64,000 bases of DNA from Pseudoxanthomonas sangjuensis (GCF_010211755.1 NZ_PDWR01000009.1:49985-113984), one strand, 5' to 3'. Shown: positions 8,318 through 18,083, counted from the first letter of the stretch. The notes: generated by a model not told the origin, from the letters alone. Numbers and translations: made by a program.

Positions 8318-8878
8318 TGCCCTGTCACCGAATATCGCGAAAGGATCGGGGGGCGGATGACCGCCCCCCGACGATGTCGCCATCGCGGCGACGGCCGGAT
8401 CCGCGCGAGCTCGGGGAAGGCGTGCGGACCGGCTTCGGGGAAACAGGAAACGGGTTCCTGCCTCCCGACAGCCGCCAGTGGGGATAGACCGGCGGAAGCC
8501 TGAAATTTGGCGCCCCGTCCATGGGGCCTGGATCCCTGGGGGATCCCTTGCGGTCGCCGCCTGGCGACCGCAAGGGCGCAGGCCGGCCCCCATGCCTGCG
8601 TGTGCGGGTTCTGCTCGTCCGTAAGCGGAAGTCCGCACGTCACTGCTCCATGGCGCACATGGTTGGCGATGTGACTTGGGTCTCATAGCGGCCGGGCACG
8701 AACGCTTGGTTGCCGAAGCGCGAACGGTGCCGGCAGCGGCGCGGCGGCGAGCCCCCTGCCGCGCGCAAGCACCTTCGAATCGCCGCTGGCGAGGCTGGGA
8801 GACGCCCGGGGATGGAGGAGATTTCCCGGAAGCCGGCCAAGGGCGGCCCGGGACGCGCAGCGCGGCGCCTGGCGGCCG
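8318..8878. other. 560-bp gene-free, hairpin-rich intergenic region
   Basis: No supported gene lies here. The most striking element is a perfect 14-bp stem with a four-base loop at 8545-8576 (arms CCCTTGCGGTCGCC / GGCGACCGCAAGGG), preceded by a short GGATCC...GGATCC palindrome. Open frames crossing the region show no family features and look like translations of repeat sequence. The region separates two minus-strand genes, so the stem could terminate the LysR transcript or be a repeat remnant. Confidence 0.5.
8545..8576. repeat. perfect 14-bp stem-loop
   Basis: The arms 8545-8558 and 8563-8576 are exact inverted copies separated by GCCT. No T-run follows on either strand, so it is not a standard terminator. 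Confidence 0.7.
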
Positions 8879-9805
8879 CTAGCCGCGGATCGCCGCTTCC
8901 ATCGCCGCCTGCCAGGGCGGCGGATCGGTGATGCGCTCGGCGAGGAACCCGAGCAGGGACTGCACCTTCGGCGAATTGCGCCGGCTCTTCGGATAGACCA
9001 GCGAGACCGGCTCCGGCACCGGCGCGTGCTGCGGCAACAGCACGCGCAGCTGGCCGGCCACCACGGCATCGACCGCGACCGGGCCCGGCAACAGCGCGAT
9101 GCCGAGCCCGGCGACCGCGGCATCGCGCAGGTGCACGGCGCTGCTGCTGCGCAGGCGCTCGCGCACCCGGCAGGCCTGCGCCTCGCCGCCGGACTGCAAT
9201 TGCCAGAAGCCGTTGCCGTCGGCGAGCGCGTCGAGCAGGCCATCGTGCCCGGCCAGGTCGGACAGCGATTGCGGCGTGCCGTTCGCCTGCAGGTAGGCGG
9301 GGCTGGCGCACAGCCAGCGCCGGAACGCGGTCAGCGGCCGCGCGACCAGGGTCGAATCGCCGAGTCGGCCGACGCGCAACGCAAGGTCGAAATGGCTTTC
9401 GCTGAGGTTGGCGTCGCGCTCGCCGGATTCGACCTCGAGCAGCACTTCCGGGAATTTCGCCGCGAACGCGTCCAGCAGCGGCAGCAGCAGGCGCGCGCCG
9501 GCATCGCCCGGCACGGCGATGCGCAGGCGGCCCCTGACCAGCTGGTTGTGGCCGGCGACGAAGTCGTTGGCGGCGCCGACCGATTCGAGGATGCGCACGC
9601 ACTTGGCGTAGTAGACCGCGCCGACCTCGGTGGCGCGCACGCTGCGCGAGGAGCGGTCCAGCAGCGAGGCGCCGAGTTCCTTTTCCAGTTCGGCGATGCG
9701 CCGGCTGACCACCGACTTGGTGGTGCCGAGCCGGCGCGCGGCGTCGGTGAAGCTGGCGGTTTCGACCACGGCGACCAGCGCGGTCATGTCGGCGAATTCG
9801 ACCAT
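8879..9805 (-). CDS. LysR-family transcriptional regulator
   Basis: The product has 308 residues with the standard LysR layout: an N-terminal winged helix-turn-helix (VETASFTDAARRLGTTKSVV, then SRRIAELEKELG) and a periplasmic-binding-protein-like effector domain beginning near residue 88 (GRLRIAVPGDAG). The ligand is unknown. The ATG at 9805 lies 8 bases after the stop of the pseudo-histidine-kinase gene in the same direction. Unusually for a LysR gene it is therefore the last member of the five-gene minus-strand cluster that starts at 14166, rather than divergent from its target. Whether it regulates that cluster is inference from position only. Confidence 0.88.
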   Translation of the reverse strand: MVEFADMTALVAVVETASFTDAARRLGTTKSVVSRRIAELEKELGASLLDRSSRSVRATEVGAVYYAKCVRILESVGAANDFVAGHNQLVRGRLRIAVPGDAGARLLLPLLDAFAAKFPEVLLEVESGERDANLSESHFDLALRVGRLGDSTLVARPLTAFRRWLCASPAYLQANGTPQSLSDLAGHDGLLDALADGNGFWQLQSGGEAQACRVRERLRSSSAVHLRDAAVAGLGIALLPGPVAVDAVVAGQLRVLLPQHAPVPEPVSLVYPKSRRNSPKVQSLLGFLAERITDPPPWQAAMEAAIRG

Positions 9806-9813
9806 GGCGACCG

Positions 9814-11322
9814 CTACGCCCCCATCGCCAGCAGTTCGGCGAGCACCGCGCGCAGCGTGTCGCGGTCGGCGTGCGGCGATGCGACCGCGCTGCGGCCGTC
9901 GCGCGTCCAGCCGGTTTCGCCGGTGCCCGCGGCGGCGTCGAGCAGCAGCACGGCGACGCCGGCTCCGCGGCCGAGTCCGCGCGCCAGTTCGCGGCCAGCG
10001 CCGTCGCCGAAGTCCGCCGACAGCACCAGCAGCGACACCGCGCCGTCGCGCAGCAACGCTTCGATCCGCGCCGGTTCCGTCGCCGCCAGCGCCGGCACGC
10101 CGAGCGCGGTCAGCACTTCGACCAGCGCCTCGGCGGTGCGCGCCGGTTGCGCCGCGACCACCGCGATGCGTTCGGCGCCGGTCCGGGCCGCCGCGCCCGC
10201 CCGTTCGCCCGCGTGCGATCGGGTGGGCGCGCCGACCACGCGCGCGACCGGCACGCGGATCCACAGTTCGTGGCCGCCGGCCTTGCGCGGGACCAGTTCG
10301 ACCCTGGCCTTCATCCGCCGCAGCAGCAGTTGCGACGCCGCCAGCGCTAGGCTGCCGCCGGCATCGGTCTGCGCGAGCAGGTCGGAGCTGGTGGCCAGCG
10401 CGCCGAAGCGCTGCGCGTCGAAGCCGTCGGGCTCGCGCGCCAGTTCGATCTCCAGCGCGCCCGACGCGGCCGCCAGCGACACGGCGAGGCTGCCGGACTC
10501 GGCGCCGTCGAGCGCATGGATGACCAGGTTGATCAGCACCTGGCGCAACCCCAGGTCGTCGACCTCGACCGTCGCGCCGCGCTTGGGCAGGCGCACTTCG
10601 AACGCGATGCCCTGCGCGCACGCCTGCAGGCCGAAACTCTGCTGCAGCAGCGCGGCCAGCTGCGCCAGTTCCAGCACGCCGGGCGCGCCGTCGGCATCGG
10701 GCCCGCCGAGCGCGAGCAGCGCGTTGTTCGACATCGCCTCCAGCCGCACCGCGGCATGCTGGATCGCGGCGACCGAGCGCTGCGTGGCCGGGTCGTCGCG
10801 GTGGCGCTGGCCGAGCAGGCGCGCGTGTCCGGCCAGCAGCGCCAGCGGCGCGCGCATCTCGTCGGCGAGTCCGGCGAACAGCTCGGCGTCGCGGCGGAAC
10901 GGTTGCAGCGCGCGCGGACGCGCGCGTCCGGCGCCGCCCTTCAGCATCGCCTTGCGCAGCTTCGCCTCGCGCAGTTCCGCTTCGTTGCCGGCCTGCTGCT
11001 TGCGCTGCAGCGCGCGTTGCAGTTCGGTCGCGTCGCGCAGCACGAAGTGGCAGCTGTCCTCTTCCTCGACCACGTGCACGTCGGCGTAGCGGCCCTCCGA
11101 CAGCTCCACCGCCGGCACCAGGTCGGGCACGCCGGCGCCGCCGCCGCGCAGGTCGCGCAGGCGCCGGCACACGTCCTCGCGCGCGTCGCCGCCGGCGACG
11201 AACCAGTCGAGGTCGCCGACCACGTCGAGCAGCTCGCCGTCGCGGTCGAAGGTCACCACCACCGGCGGGCGCGGCGCGCCCCTGGCGGCGGAAGCGGCAT
11301 GGCGCGGCGTCCTCGGGCCCAC
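9814..11322 (-). CDS. histidine-kinase-like protein lacking the phospho-acceptor histidine (pseudokinase)
   Basis: The product (502 aa) has an N-terminal PAS-like segment (about residues 21-100), a charged helical linker (100-140), a HisKA-like segment, a degenerate HATPase-like region (about 215-360) and a C-terminal receiver-like domain (about 384-500). The H-box reads LADEMRAPL where kinases have SHEIRTPL, so D154 replaces the catalytic histidine. The N-box is INLVIHALDGA with only one of the two asparagines, and no DxGxG is seen. The receiver-like domain lacks an obvious aspartate pocket. This suggests a non-catalytic scaffold or regulatory subunit. The GTG start at 11322 lies 2 bases after the GTPase stop, with GGAGGG nine bases upstream. 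No membrane segment is evident. Confidence 0.72.
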   Translation of the reverse strand: MGPRTPRHAASAARGAPRPPVVVTFDRDGELLDVVGDLDWFVAGGDAREDVCRRLRDLRGGGAGVPDLVPAVELSEGRYADVHVVEEEDSCHFVLRDATELQRALQRKQQAGNEAELREAKLRKAMLKGGAGRARPRALQPFRRDAELFAGLADEMRAPLALLAGHARLLGQRHRDDPATQRSVAAIQHAAVRLEAMSNNALLALGGPDADGAPGVLELAQLAALLQQSFGLQACAQGIAFEVRLPKRGATVEVDDLGLRQVLINLVIHALDGAESGSLAVSLAAASGALEIELAREPDGFDAQRFGALATSSDLLAQTDAGGSLALAASQLLLRRMKARVELVPRKAGGHELWIRVPVARVVGAPTRSHAGERAGAAARTGAERIAVVAAQPARTAEALVEVLTALGVPALAATEPARIEALLRDGAVSLLVLSADFGDGAGRELARGLGRGAGVAVLLLDAAAGTGETGWTRDGRSAVASPHADRDTLRAVLAELLAMGA

Positions 11323-11324
11323 GG

Positions 11325-11831
11325 CTATGCGCCCTCCGCGACCGCCCGGGCCAGCGCGGCGCAGGCTTCCTCGACGCCGGCGCCGCTGAGCGCGCTGGCG
11401 CTGAACACCGGCAGCTGCGCGGCGAGCTTCTCGATCCGCGCCGGCGCCACCTCCCATTCGCCGGCCAGGTCGTTCTTGTTCACCAGCAGCACCGCCGGCA
11501 GCGCGCGGCCGAGCAGCCGCTGCGCCTGTTCGCGCAGTTCCAATGCGGTGTCGACGGTGTCGGCGCGGGTGCCGTCGGCGACCAGCAGCAGGCCGTGGCA
11601 GCCGCCGAGGTAGTTGGCGCGCATCTGGTCGAGCGCGTTGGCGCCGGCGATGTCCCACAGCACCAGGCGCAGTTCGTCGTCGCCCAGGCGCAGGGTCTTG
11701 CTGTCGACCTTGACCCCGACCGTGGTCAGGTAGGCCGGCGAGAAGGTGTTGCGCACCGTGCGCGCGACCGTGCTGGTCTTGCCGACCGCGAAATCGCCGA
11801 GCAGGCAGACCTTGCGCGACACCGAGCTCAT
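11325..11831 (-). CDS. small Ras-superfamily GTPase (prokaryotic Rab/MglA-like)
   Basis: The product is a compact 168-aa GTPase domain with all nucleotide-binding motifs: P-loop GDFAVGKT (12-19), switch-I threonine region YLTTVGVKV (34-42), WDIAG (59-63), NKND (118-121) and SAS (144-146). The residue equivalent to Ras Gln61, which directly follows DxxG, is Ala64, so intrinsic hydrolysis may be low and depend on a partner. No C-terminal prenylation cysteine is present. The gene overlaps the upstream membrane-protein gene by ATGA (11828-11831) and is followed 2 bases later by the pseudokinase gene, indicating strict co-expression. Bacterial relatives (MglA, Rup families) act as polarity or switch modules, usually with Roadblock-type partners. 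Confidence 0.85.
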   Translation of the reverse strand: MSSVSRKVCLLGDFAVGKTSTVARTVRNTFSPAYLTTVGVKVDSKTLRLGDDELRLVLWDIAGANALDQMRANYLGGCHGLLLVADGTRADTVDTALELREQAQRLLGRALPAVLLVNKNDLAGEWEVAPARIEKLAAQLPVFSASALSGAGVEEACAALARAVAEGA

Positions 11832-13552
11832 CGCGCCGCCTCCCGCTTCGCCGGCATCGGCACCGCGACCACGCGCGCGCCGCGTTGCCCGATGGCCGCA
11901 TCCGCCGCAGCCAGCGCCTGGTCGACCGCGACGTCGGAGGGCGCGCGCACTTCCGCGGCGAGCCGGCCGGCGAGCCATTCGGCGCGCTGCCGGCGCAGTT
12001 CGGCGTTCTGTTCGCCGCTGCCGGCGCCGTCGGTCAGGCCGGCGGTGCGGAAGCCGAACGCGATGTCGCCGCCGCCGGCCGCCTGCAGCCCGCGCACGCC
12101 GGCGACGATGCGCGCCAGCGCGGCTTCCGCGTCGGCGTCGGGCACGCCGGCGCCGCTGGCGAACGGGATCGTCAGCCGCTTGAGTTGCGCGCCCAGCGCT
12201 TCCACCCGCGCCTGCTGCGGGTACGCCAGCGCGCTGGCGTCGATGCCGGTCACCCCCGCCATCGCCAGCCCCGGCGGATCGTGGCGCAGGCGGTACCAGG
12301 TGGCGAACGGCACCTCGCCGCGCAGCTTCAGCACGCCCTGCGCGTCCGGCGGCAAGACGTTCTCTTTCGGCAGCCCCAGCGCGAGCGCGGCGCGCGCGGC
12401 GGTGAGCTCGGGTTCCAGCGACATGAAGCCGCGCAGCTTCCACCGCGCTTCGATCTTCGGGTGGGCTTGCGACAGCCATGCCTGCGGATCGGCGGCGGCG
12501 GGATCGCGCAGGCCCTCGATGCGCAGTTCGCCGCGGGCCGAATCGTCGAACTGCGTCACCACGACGCCGGGCATCGACGACAGCTGCCGGCGGATCCCGG
12601 CGACCTGCTTCGACCAGCTCCATGACGCCCACGCCCACCATGCCAGCAGGCCGGCGACGACGGCGAGCGCGCCCCACAGCACGTAGCGCGACGTATTCGA
12701 TTGCGATTGCGGTTGCGGCGCGGCCGTGGCGTCGTCGCGCGCGTTGAGCGCGTCGAATTGCGGCTGTTCGAGCAGGCCGGCGCCTTCCGCGCCGACGCCC
12801 GTGCCCTCGGCCAGCGCCGCGCCGTGCCGCGCATGCAAGGCTTCGATCAGTTCATCGAGGCGGGTCGGGAAATCGACCGGCGGCACGCCGCGCACGAACG
12901 CGACCAGCCGCGCCTGCGGGCCTTCGCCGACTTCCAGCCGGTAGTCGCCGACAGTCGCCGAGTTGATCGCGTGGGCGTCGTCTCCCGACACCGAATCGCG
13001 CACGAACTGCTGGATCGCGGTGAACATGCCGGCGACCGCGTCGGCGTCGAGCTCGGGCAGCCCGCTGGCGGTCAGGTGGCCGAGCAGCAGGCCGGATTCG
13101 GGCTGGATCAGGAACAGGTGCTCGACCCGCCAGCTCGCGGTATGCCGCAACACGACCTGCGCGTACGGCACGCCGCTGCGCCAGGCTTCGACGCGCCATT
13201 TCAGCGAGCGCGGGCTCAGCGCGTTGTTGACCGCGCGGTCGATGTCGGCGGAGAGCTGGCGCATCGCTTCCTGGATCGAGCGCCGGATCGCCGGGCCGAT
13301 CACCGGGAACACTGCGTTGACCACGGTTTCCGGCCTGCGCTGCACCGCCTGTTCGAGGCCGCTGACCGTGGCCTCGGCCAGCGCGCGGCTCAGCCGCGTC
13401 GGCCTGCCGCTGGCGAGGCCGCGTTCGATTTCGTCGGCGACGCGGTCGGGTACGCGCTCGCCGCTTTCGCGCAGGTCGGCCTGCAGCGCATCGAGGCGAT
13501 CGCGCTCCTGGTCGAGCAACAACTGGCGAAGACGGTCGTATTCGCCGTTCAT
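11828..13552 (-). CDS. membrane protein with N-terminal cytosolic domain and OmpA-like C-terminus
   Basis: The product (574 aa) has a charged helical N-terminus (1 to about 110), an alpha/beta segment about 130-225 (VEHLFLIQPESGLLLGHLT, then DADAVAGMFTAIQQFV) that looks like a Roadblock/LC7-type fold, a low-complexity PQSQS linker, one membrane helix (about 290-312, rich in W/A/L), and a periplasmic part ending with NAELRRQRAEWLAGRL, resembling the OmpA peptidoglycan-binding signature NxxLSxxRA. The topology would be N-in, C-out. The Roadblock reading is a judgement by eye. The gene starts 17 bases after the coiled-coil gene and overlaps the GTPase start by four bases, which makes it the prime candidate to tether or regulate that GTPase. 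Confidence 0.7.
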   Translation of the reverse strand: MNGEYDRLRQLLLDQERDRLDALQADLRESGERVPDRVADEIERGLASGRPTRLSRALAEATVSGLEQAVQRRPETVVNAVFPVIGPAIRRSIQEAMRQLSADIDRAVNNALSPRSLKWRVEAWRSGVPYAQVVLRHTASWRVEHLFLIQPESGLLLGHLTASGLPELDADAVAGMFTAIQQFVRDSVSGDDAHAINSATVGDYRLEVGEGPQARLVAFVRGVPPVDFPTRLDELIEALHARHGAALAEGTGVGAEGAGLLEQPQFDALNARDDATAAPQPQSQSNTSRYVLWGALAVVAGLLAWWAWASWSWSKQVAGIRRQLSSMPGVVVTQFDDSARGELRIEGLRDPAAADPQAWLSQAHPKIEARWKLRGFMSLEPELTAARAALALGLPKENVLPPDAQGVLKLRGEVPFATWYRLRHDPPGLAMAGVTGIDASALAYPQQARVEALGAQLKRLTIPFASGAGVPDADAEAALARIVAGVRGLQAAGGGDIAFGFRTAGLTDGAGSGEQNAELRRQRAEWLAGRLAAEVRAPSDVAVDQALAAADAAIGQRGARVVAVPMPAKREAAR

Positions 13553-13569
13553 GCGTGGGACCTGCGTCC

Positions 13570-14166
13570 TCAGCGGCGCTTGCCGCCGCCCTTGCCCCCG
13601 GCGGTGACCACGTCCTGCGCGCCGCGCAGCCGCAGCGAAACCTCGGCCATCAGGTCGGCCAGGTCCTCGCGCGCCAGCTTCTCGCCGCCCAGCTCGTCGC
13701 GCGCGCTGGCCAGCGCCTCGCGCACCTGCTGCAGCGCGGCCTGCAGTTTCTGTTCGCTCTGCGCCAGCGCTTCGCGCGCGCGCGCGGCGGCGGCCTCGGC
13801 GTGGTCCTCGTGCTGCTGCAGCACGGCGTTGATTTCGTCGCGCTGGCTGCGCAGCGCCTGGCCGAAGCGGGTGTCGACGTCGTCGAGCGCGCTCTTGCGC
13901 GCGGCGCTCTCCTGGCGCAGCTGCTGCACCAGCTTCTCGATCTGCGGGGCCAGCCTGCTTTCCAGCGCCGCGATCCGCGCCTCGTAGTCGCCGGCGATGC
14001 GCGCGGCCTCGGCCTCGAGGCGGTCGCCGAGTTCCTTCATGCGCCGCTCGAAATCGCGCACGGTGCCGCCGAACATCAGTTCGCGGATCTGCTCCATCTT
14101 GTCGGCCGGTTCGGCGTTGGCTGCCGGTACGTTCTTGCCGATGCCCAGTTGTGCCTTGCCGCTCAT
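13570..14166 (-). CDS. cytosolic coiled-coil protein of unknown function
   Basis: The product has 198 residues and is almost entirely charged heptad sequence (for example KELGDRLEAEAARIAGDYEA and QSEQKLQAALQQVREAL), predicting one long coiled coil from about residue 35 to 180 with a basic Gly/Lys tail (GGKGGGKRR). A short motif MEQIRELMFGGTVRDFERRM opens the helical part. There is no signal peptide. A GGGAGG ribosome-binding site precedes the ATG at 14166. It is the first gene of the five-gene minus-strand cluster and probably a structural or scaffold partner of the OmpA-like membrane protein. I do not recognise a named family. Confidence 0.7.
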   Translation of the reverse strand: MSGKAQLGIGKNVPAANAEPADKMEQIRELMFGGTVRDFERRMKELGDRLEAEAARIAGDYEARIAALESRLAPQIEKLVQQLRQESAARKSALDDVDTRFGQALRSQRDEINAVLQQHEDHAEAAAARAREALAQSEQKLQAALQQVREALASARDELGGEKLAREDLADLMAEVSLRLRGAQDVVTAGGKGGGKRR

Positions 14167-14273
14167 CCGAACCTCCCGCCTCGTCTCGATCGTGCTGCGT
14201 GCCGCGCAAATGTGACTTCCGGAACATGGCGACCGCCCCGCGCGGCGTACGGGACGGCCAGCATAGGCCGCGC

Positions 14274-15023
14274 TTATTCGCTCTGCAATTCGGCGACGAA
14301 GTCGTAGGCGTCGCCGCGGTAGAACGAGCGCGTCGATTCGACCACGCGGCCGTCGCCGAGGAAGGCGCGGCGCTCGACCAGCAGGCCGGGGCTGCCGACC
14401 GGCAGCTGCAGGTGCCGCGCCGGTTCGTCTTCCAGTGCCACCGCGCGCAGCCGCTGTAGCGCGCGCTTCGGCCGGTGGCCCCAGTGGTCCAGCGCCTCGT
14501 ACAGCGAGCCGGCGATGCGCTCGGGTTCCGGCAACAGCGACAACGGCACCAGGGTGCGTTCGATCGCGATCGGTGAACCGTCGACATGGCGCAGGCGGTA
14601 CAGCCGGACCACACCGCTGCCCGGCGACAGGTTCAGCGCCATCGCTTCCTCCGGGGTGACCTCGCCGATGCTGCGCTCGAGGAAATCGACCTTCGGGTCG
14701 AGGCCGCGCTCGCGCAGGTCGTCGGTGAAGCCGGTCAGGCGCGAGAACGAACGCACGATGCGCTCGGCGACGAAGGTGCCGGCGCCCTGGCGCTGGGTCA
14801 GCAGGCCCTGCGCGATCAGCCCGGCCAACGCCTTGCGCACGGTGACGCGGGAGACGTTGAGCAGGCTGGCGAGGTCGCGCTCGCTGGGCAGGCTCTGCCC
14901 CGGCACCAGCACGCCGCTGTCGATCAGGTTGTTGAGGGCGCGGCGCAGGCGCAGGTAGGCAAGGGTGTGCCCGGTCTCGGCCTGCTGCAGGCGCTGATAT
15001 TCGCGGGGAATGGCGGTAAGCAT
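14274..15023 (-). CDS. GntR/HutC-family regulator with UTRA domain
   Basis: The product has 249 residues with an N-terminal winged helix (SLPSERDLASLLNVSRVTVR, then KALAGLIAQGLL, about residues 43-76) and a C-terminal UTRA ligand-binding domain (about 98-240, including YRLRHVDGSPIAIERTLV). HutC-type regulators usually bind sugar phosphates, amino-sugar phosphates or histidine catabolites. It is transcribed divergently from zwf. The 136-bp intergenic region has two inverted copies of a 19-bp TACCA/AGTACCAAG element, so regulation of zwf-pgl and of itself by a sugar-phosphate signal is a reasonable inference. The ATG at 15023 gives the usual family length. Confidence 0.88.
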   Translation of the reverse strand: MLTAIPREYQRLQQAETGHTLAYLRLRRALNNLIDSGVLVPGQSLPSERDLASLLNVSRVTVRKALAGLIAQGLLTQRQGAGTFVAERIVRSFSRLTGFTDDLRERGLDPKVDFLERSIGEVTPEEAMALNLSPGSGVVRLYRLRHVDGSPIAIERTLVPLSLLPEPERIAGSLYEALDHWGHRPKRALQRLRAVALEDEPARHLQLPVGSPGLLVERRAFLGDGRVVESTRSFYRGDAYDFVAELQSE

Positions 15024-15032
15024 ACCGGGAGC

Positions 15033-15122
15033 CTACCAATAAAGTACCAAGCATGCAATTGGTTTGCGGCCAATTTATTGATTTCCCGGCTTTCGCTCGC
15101 CAACTTGGTACTTCGGTGGTAC
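15033..15122. promoter_or_regulatory. paired inverted operators in the GntR/zwf divergent promoter region
   Basis: Two 19-bp elements, 15033-15051 and 15104-15122, are inverted copies matching at 15 of 19 positions. Each contains a TACCA half and an AGTACCAAG half (read on opposite strands). They bracket an AT-richer spacer, lie 10 bases from the GntR start and 37 bases from the zwf start, and are the obvious candidates for binding by the adjacent GntR protein. Confidence 0.65.
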
Positions 15123-15159
15123 TTTTGCGCTCCCGTTGTCCCGAGCCTGCGGAGTTGCC

Positions 15160-16638
<1,479 letters not shown>

Positions 16639-16648
16639 GCCGGCCCGC

Positions 16649-17362
16649 ATGCCCCCGTCCGTTACCGACGCAGCGATCGCGCTGCAGGCCTTCCCCGATG
16701 GCAACGCACTGGCCCGGGCGCTGGCGCAAGCCGTCGCCGACGACCTGCGCGCGGCGCTGGCCGAACGCGGCGCGGCCACGCTGGCGCTGTCCGGCGGCAA
16801 CACGCCGAAGCGCTTCCTGCAGGCGCTGTCGGCACAAAGGCTGGACTGGCCGAAGGTGATCGTGACCCTGGTCGACGAGCGCTGGGTGCCCGAGGACAGC
16901 CCGCGCTCGAACGCCGCGCTGCTGCGCGCGAACCTGCTGCGCGACGAAGCCGCGGCGGCGCAGTTCCTGCCGCTGCACCGCGACGCCGACCAGCCCGAGG
17001 CGGCGCTGGACGCGCTGGAAACCGTGCTCGAGCCGCTGCTGCCGCTGGACGTGGCGGTGCTGGGCATGGGCAGCGACGGCCATACCGCGGCGTTCTTCCC
17101 CGGCGGCGACCGCCTCGCCGAGGCGCTCGCCCCCGCGTCGACCGCGCTGGTGCTGCCGATGCGCGCGCCCGGCGCCGGCGAGCCGCGGATGACCCTGACC
17201 CTGCCGGTGCTGCTGGCGGCACGGCGGCGCTACCTGCACATCGAAGGCGGCGAAAAACGCCGCGTGCTGGAGCAGGCCCTGGCCCCGGCCGGCGCCGCGC
17301 TGCCGGTCCGCGCCGTGCTGCAGGCCGTGCCGGCGCCGCTGCCGGTGTACTGGTGTCCTTGA
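16649..17362 (+). CDS. pgl: 6-phosphogluconolactonase
   Basis: The enzyme (237 aa) hydrolyses 6-phosphogluconolactone to 6-phosphogluconate. It contains the SugE/NagB-fold motifs [33 protein letters not shown] and [16 protein letters not shown]. It immediately follows zwf (10-base gap), making a two-gene operon for consecutive reactions. The edd and eda genes that complete the Entner-Doudoroff pathway are not adjacent here. The stop codon falls within the candidate -35 region of the next gene's promoter. Confidence 0.95.
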   Translation: MPPSVTDAAIALQAFPDGNALARALAQAVADDLRAALAERGAATLALSGGNTPKRFLQALSAQRLDWPKVIVTLVDERWVPEDSPRSNAALLRANLLRDEAAAAQFLPLHRDADQPEAALDALETVLEPLLPLDVAVLGMGSDGHTAAFFPGGDRLAEALAPASTALVLPMRAPGAGEPRMTLTLPVLLAARRRYLHIEGGEKRRVLEQALAPAGAALPVRAVLQAVPAPLPVYWCP

Positions 17363-17389
17363 GGCCGCCCGTCCCGGCCTGCTTATAAT
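17359..17389 (+). promoter_or_regulatory. candidate sigma-70 promoter of the cytochrome c gene
   Basis: A perfect TATAAT lies at 17384-17389, with a weak TTGAGG at 17359-17364 as a -35 (19-base spacing). This leaves a roughly 85-base leader before the GTG start at 17478. Confidence 0.5.
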
Positions 17390-17477
17390 GCGGGCGTCCG
17401 CCGCCCCACGCGCGGTCGCAGTCGAGCCCTCCCGATACCCAGCCCCGCGCCCACGGGCGCGCCGCCACAGGTGGAAA

Positions 17478-17993
17478 GTGCGCAACTACGATCTGGTTTT
17501 CCTCAAGCATTTCTCGATGGTGATCGGTTTCCTGGTACTGGTGACGCTGGGGCTGATCCTGTTCGCCCGCCACCTGCACCACGCCCTGCCGCCGGAAGTC
17601 TCGCCGACCGCCAAGCAGCAGACCGAGGCGCGCATCGCCCCGGTCGGCGCGGTCTACGCCGGCGCCACCGGCGCCGCCGCGCAGGCGGCCGCGCAGGCCG
17701 CGGCGCTGGCGTCCGCCTCGGCCAACGCGGCCTACGGCGGCACCACCGACGGCAAGGTCATCTTCGACAACCTGTGCACCGCCTGCCACACCAGCGGCAC
17801 CGGCGGCGCGCCGACGCTGGACAAGGCGCACTGGAACGCGCGCATCGCGCAGGGCACGGAAACGCTGTACAAGCACGCGATCGAAGGCTTCACCGGCAAC
17901 GCCGGCATCATGCCGCCGAAGGGCGGCAACCCGGCGCTGACCGAGGAACAGATCCACGCCACCGTCGACTGGATGATCGGCAACCTGAAGTAA
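17478..17993 (+). CDS. membrane-anchored c-type cytochrome (cytochrome c5-like)
   Basis: The product (171 aa) has an N-terminal membrane segment ([19 protein letters not shown], about residues 13-31), an alanine-rich flexible linker (about 55-85) and a C-terminal monohaem domain with CTACH (C100, C103, H104) and the distal ligand region [13 protein letters not shown]. It should face the periplasm and pass electrons to a terminal oxidase or another acceptor. The GTG at 17478 is preferred because AGGTGGA lies just upstream and it gives a short N-terminus before the helix. It is followed by a strong bidirectional terminator and is monocistronic. Confidence 0.87.
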   Translation: MRNYDLVFLKHFSMVIGFLVLVTLGLILFARHLHHALPPEVSPTAKQQTEARIAPVGAVYAGATGAAAQAAAQAAALASASANAAYGGTTDGKVIFDNLCTACHTSGTGGAPTLDKAHWNARIAQGTETLYKHAIEGFTGNAGIMPPKGGNPALTEEQIHATVDWMIGNLK

Positions 17994-18013
17994 GCCGCTT
18001 CCGGCCGGACGCG

Positions 18014-18040
18014 AAAACGCCACCCCACGGGTGGCGTTTT
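18014..18040. terminator. bidirectional intrinsic terminator
   Basis: Perfect 12-bp arms (AAAACGCCACCC / GGGTGGCGTTTT) enclose a three-base loop. A-tract and T-tract ends let it serve both the cytochrome gene and the convergent EamA gene. Confidence 0.85.
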
Positions 18041-18083
18041 CGTTTCCGCTCGCCGTTTCCCCCTCCACGGGGGCGACGGGCGA

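Noticed and set aside
8325..8686. Open frames upstream of the DUF4096 gene as N-terminal extension or separate gene
   Set aside because: The sequence is repeat-like with hairpins, and the domain begins at the ATG at 8317.
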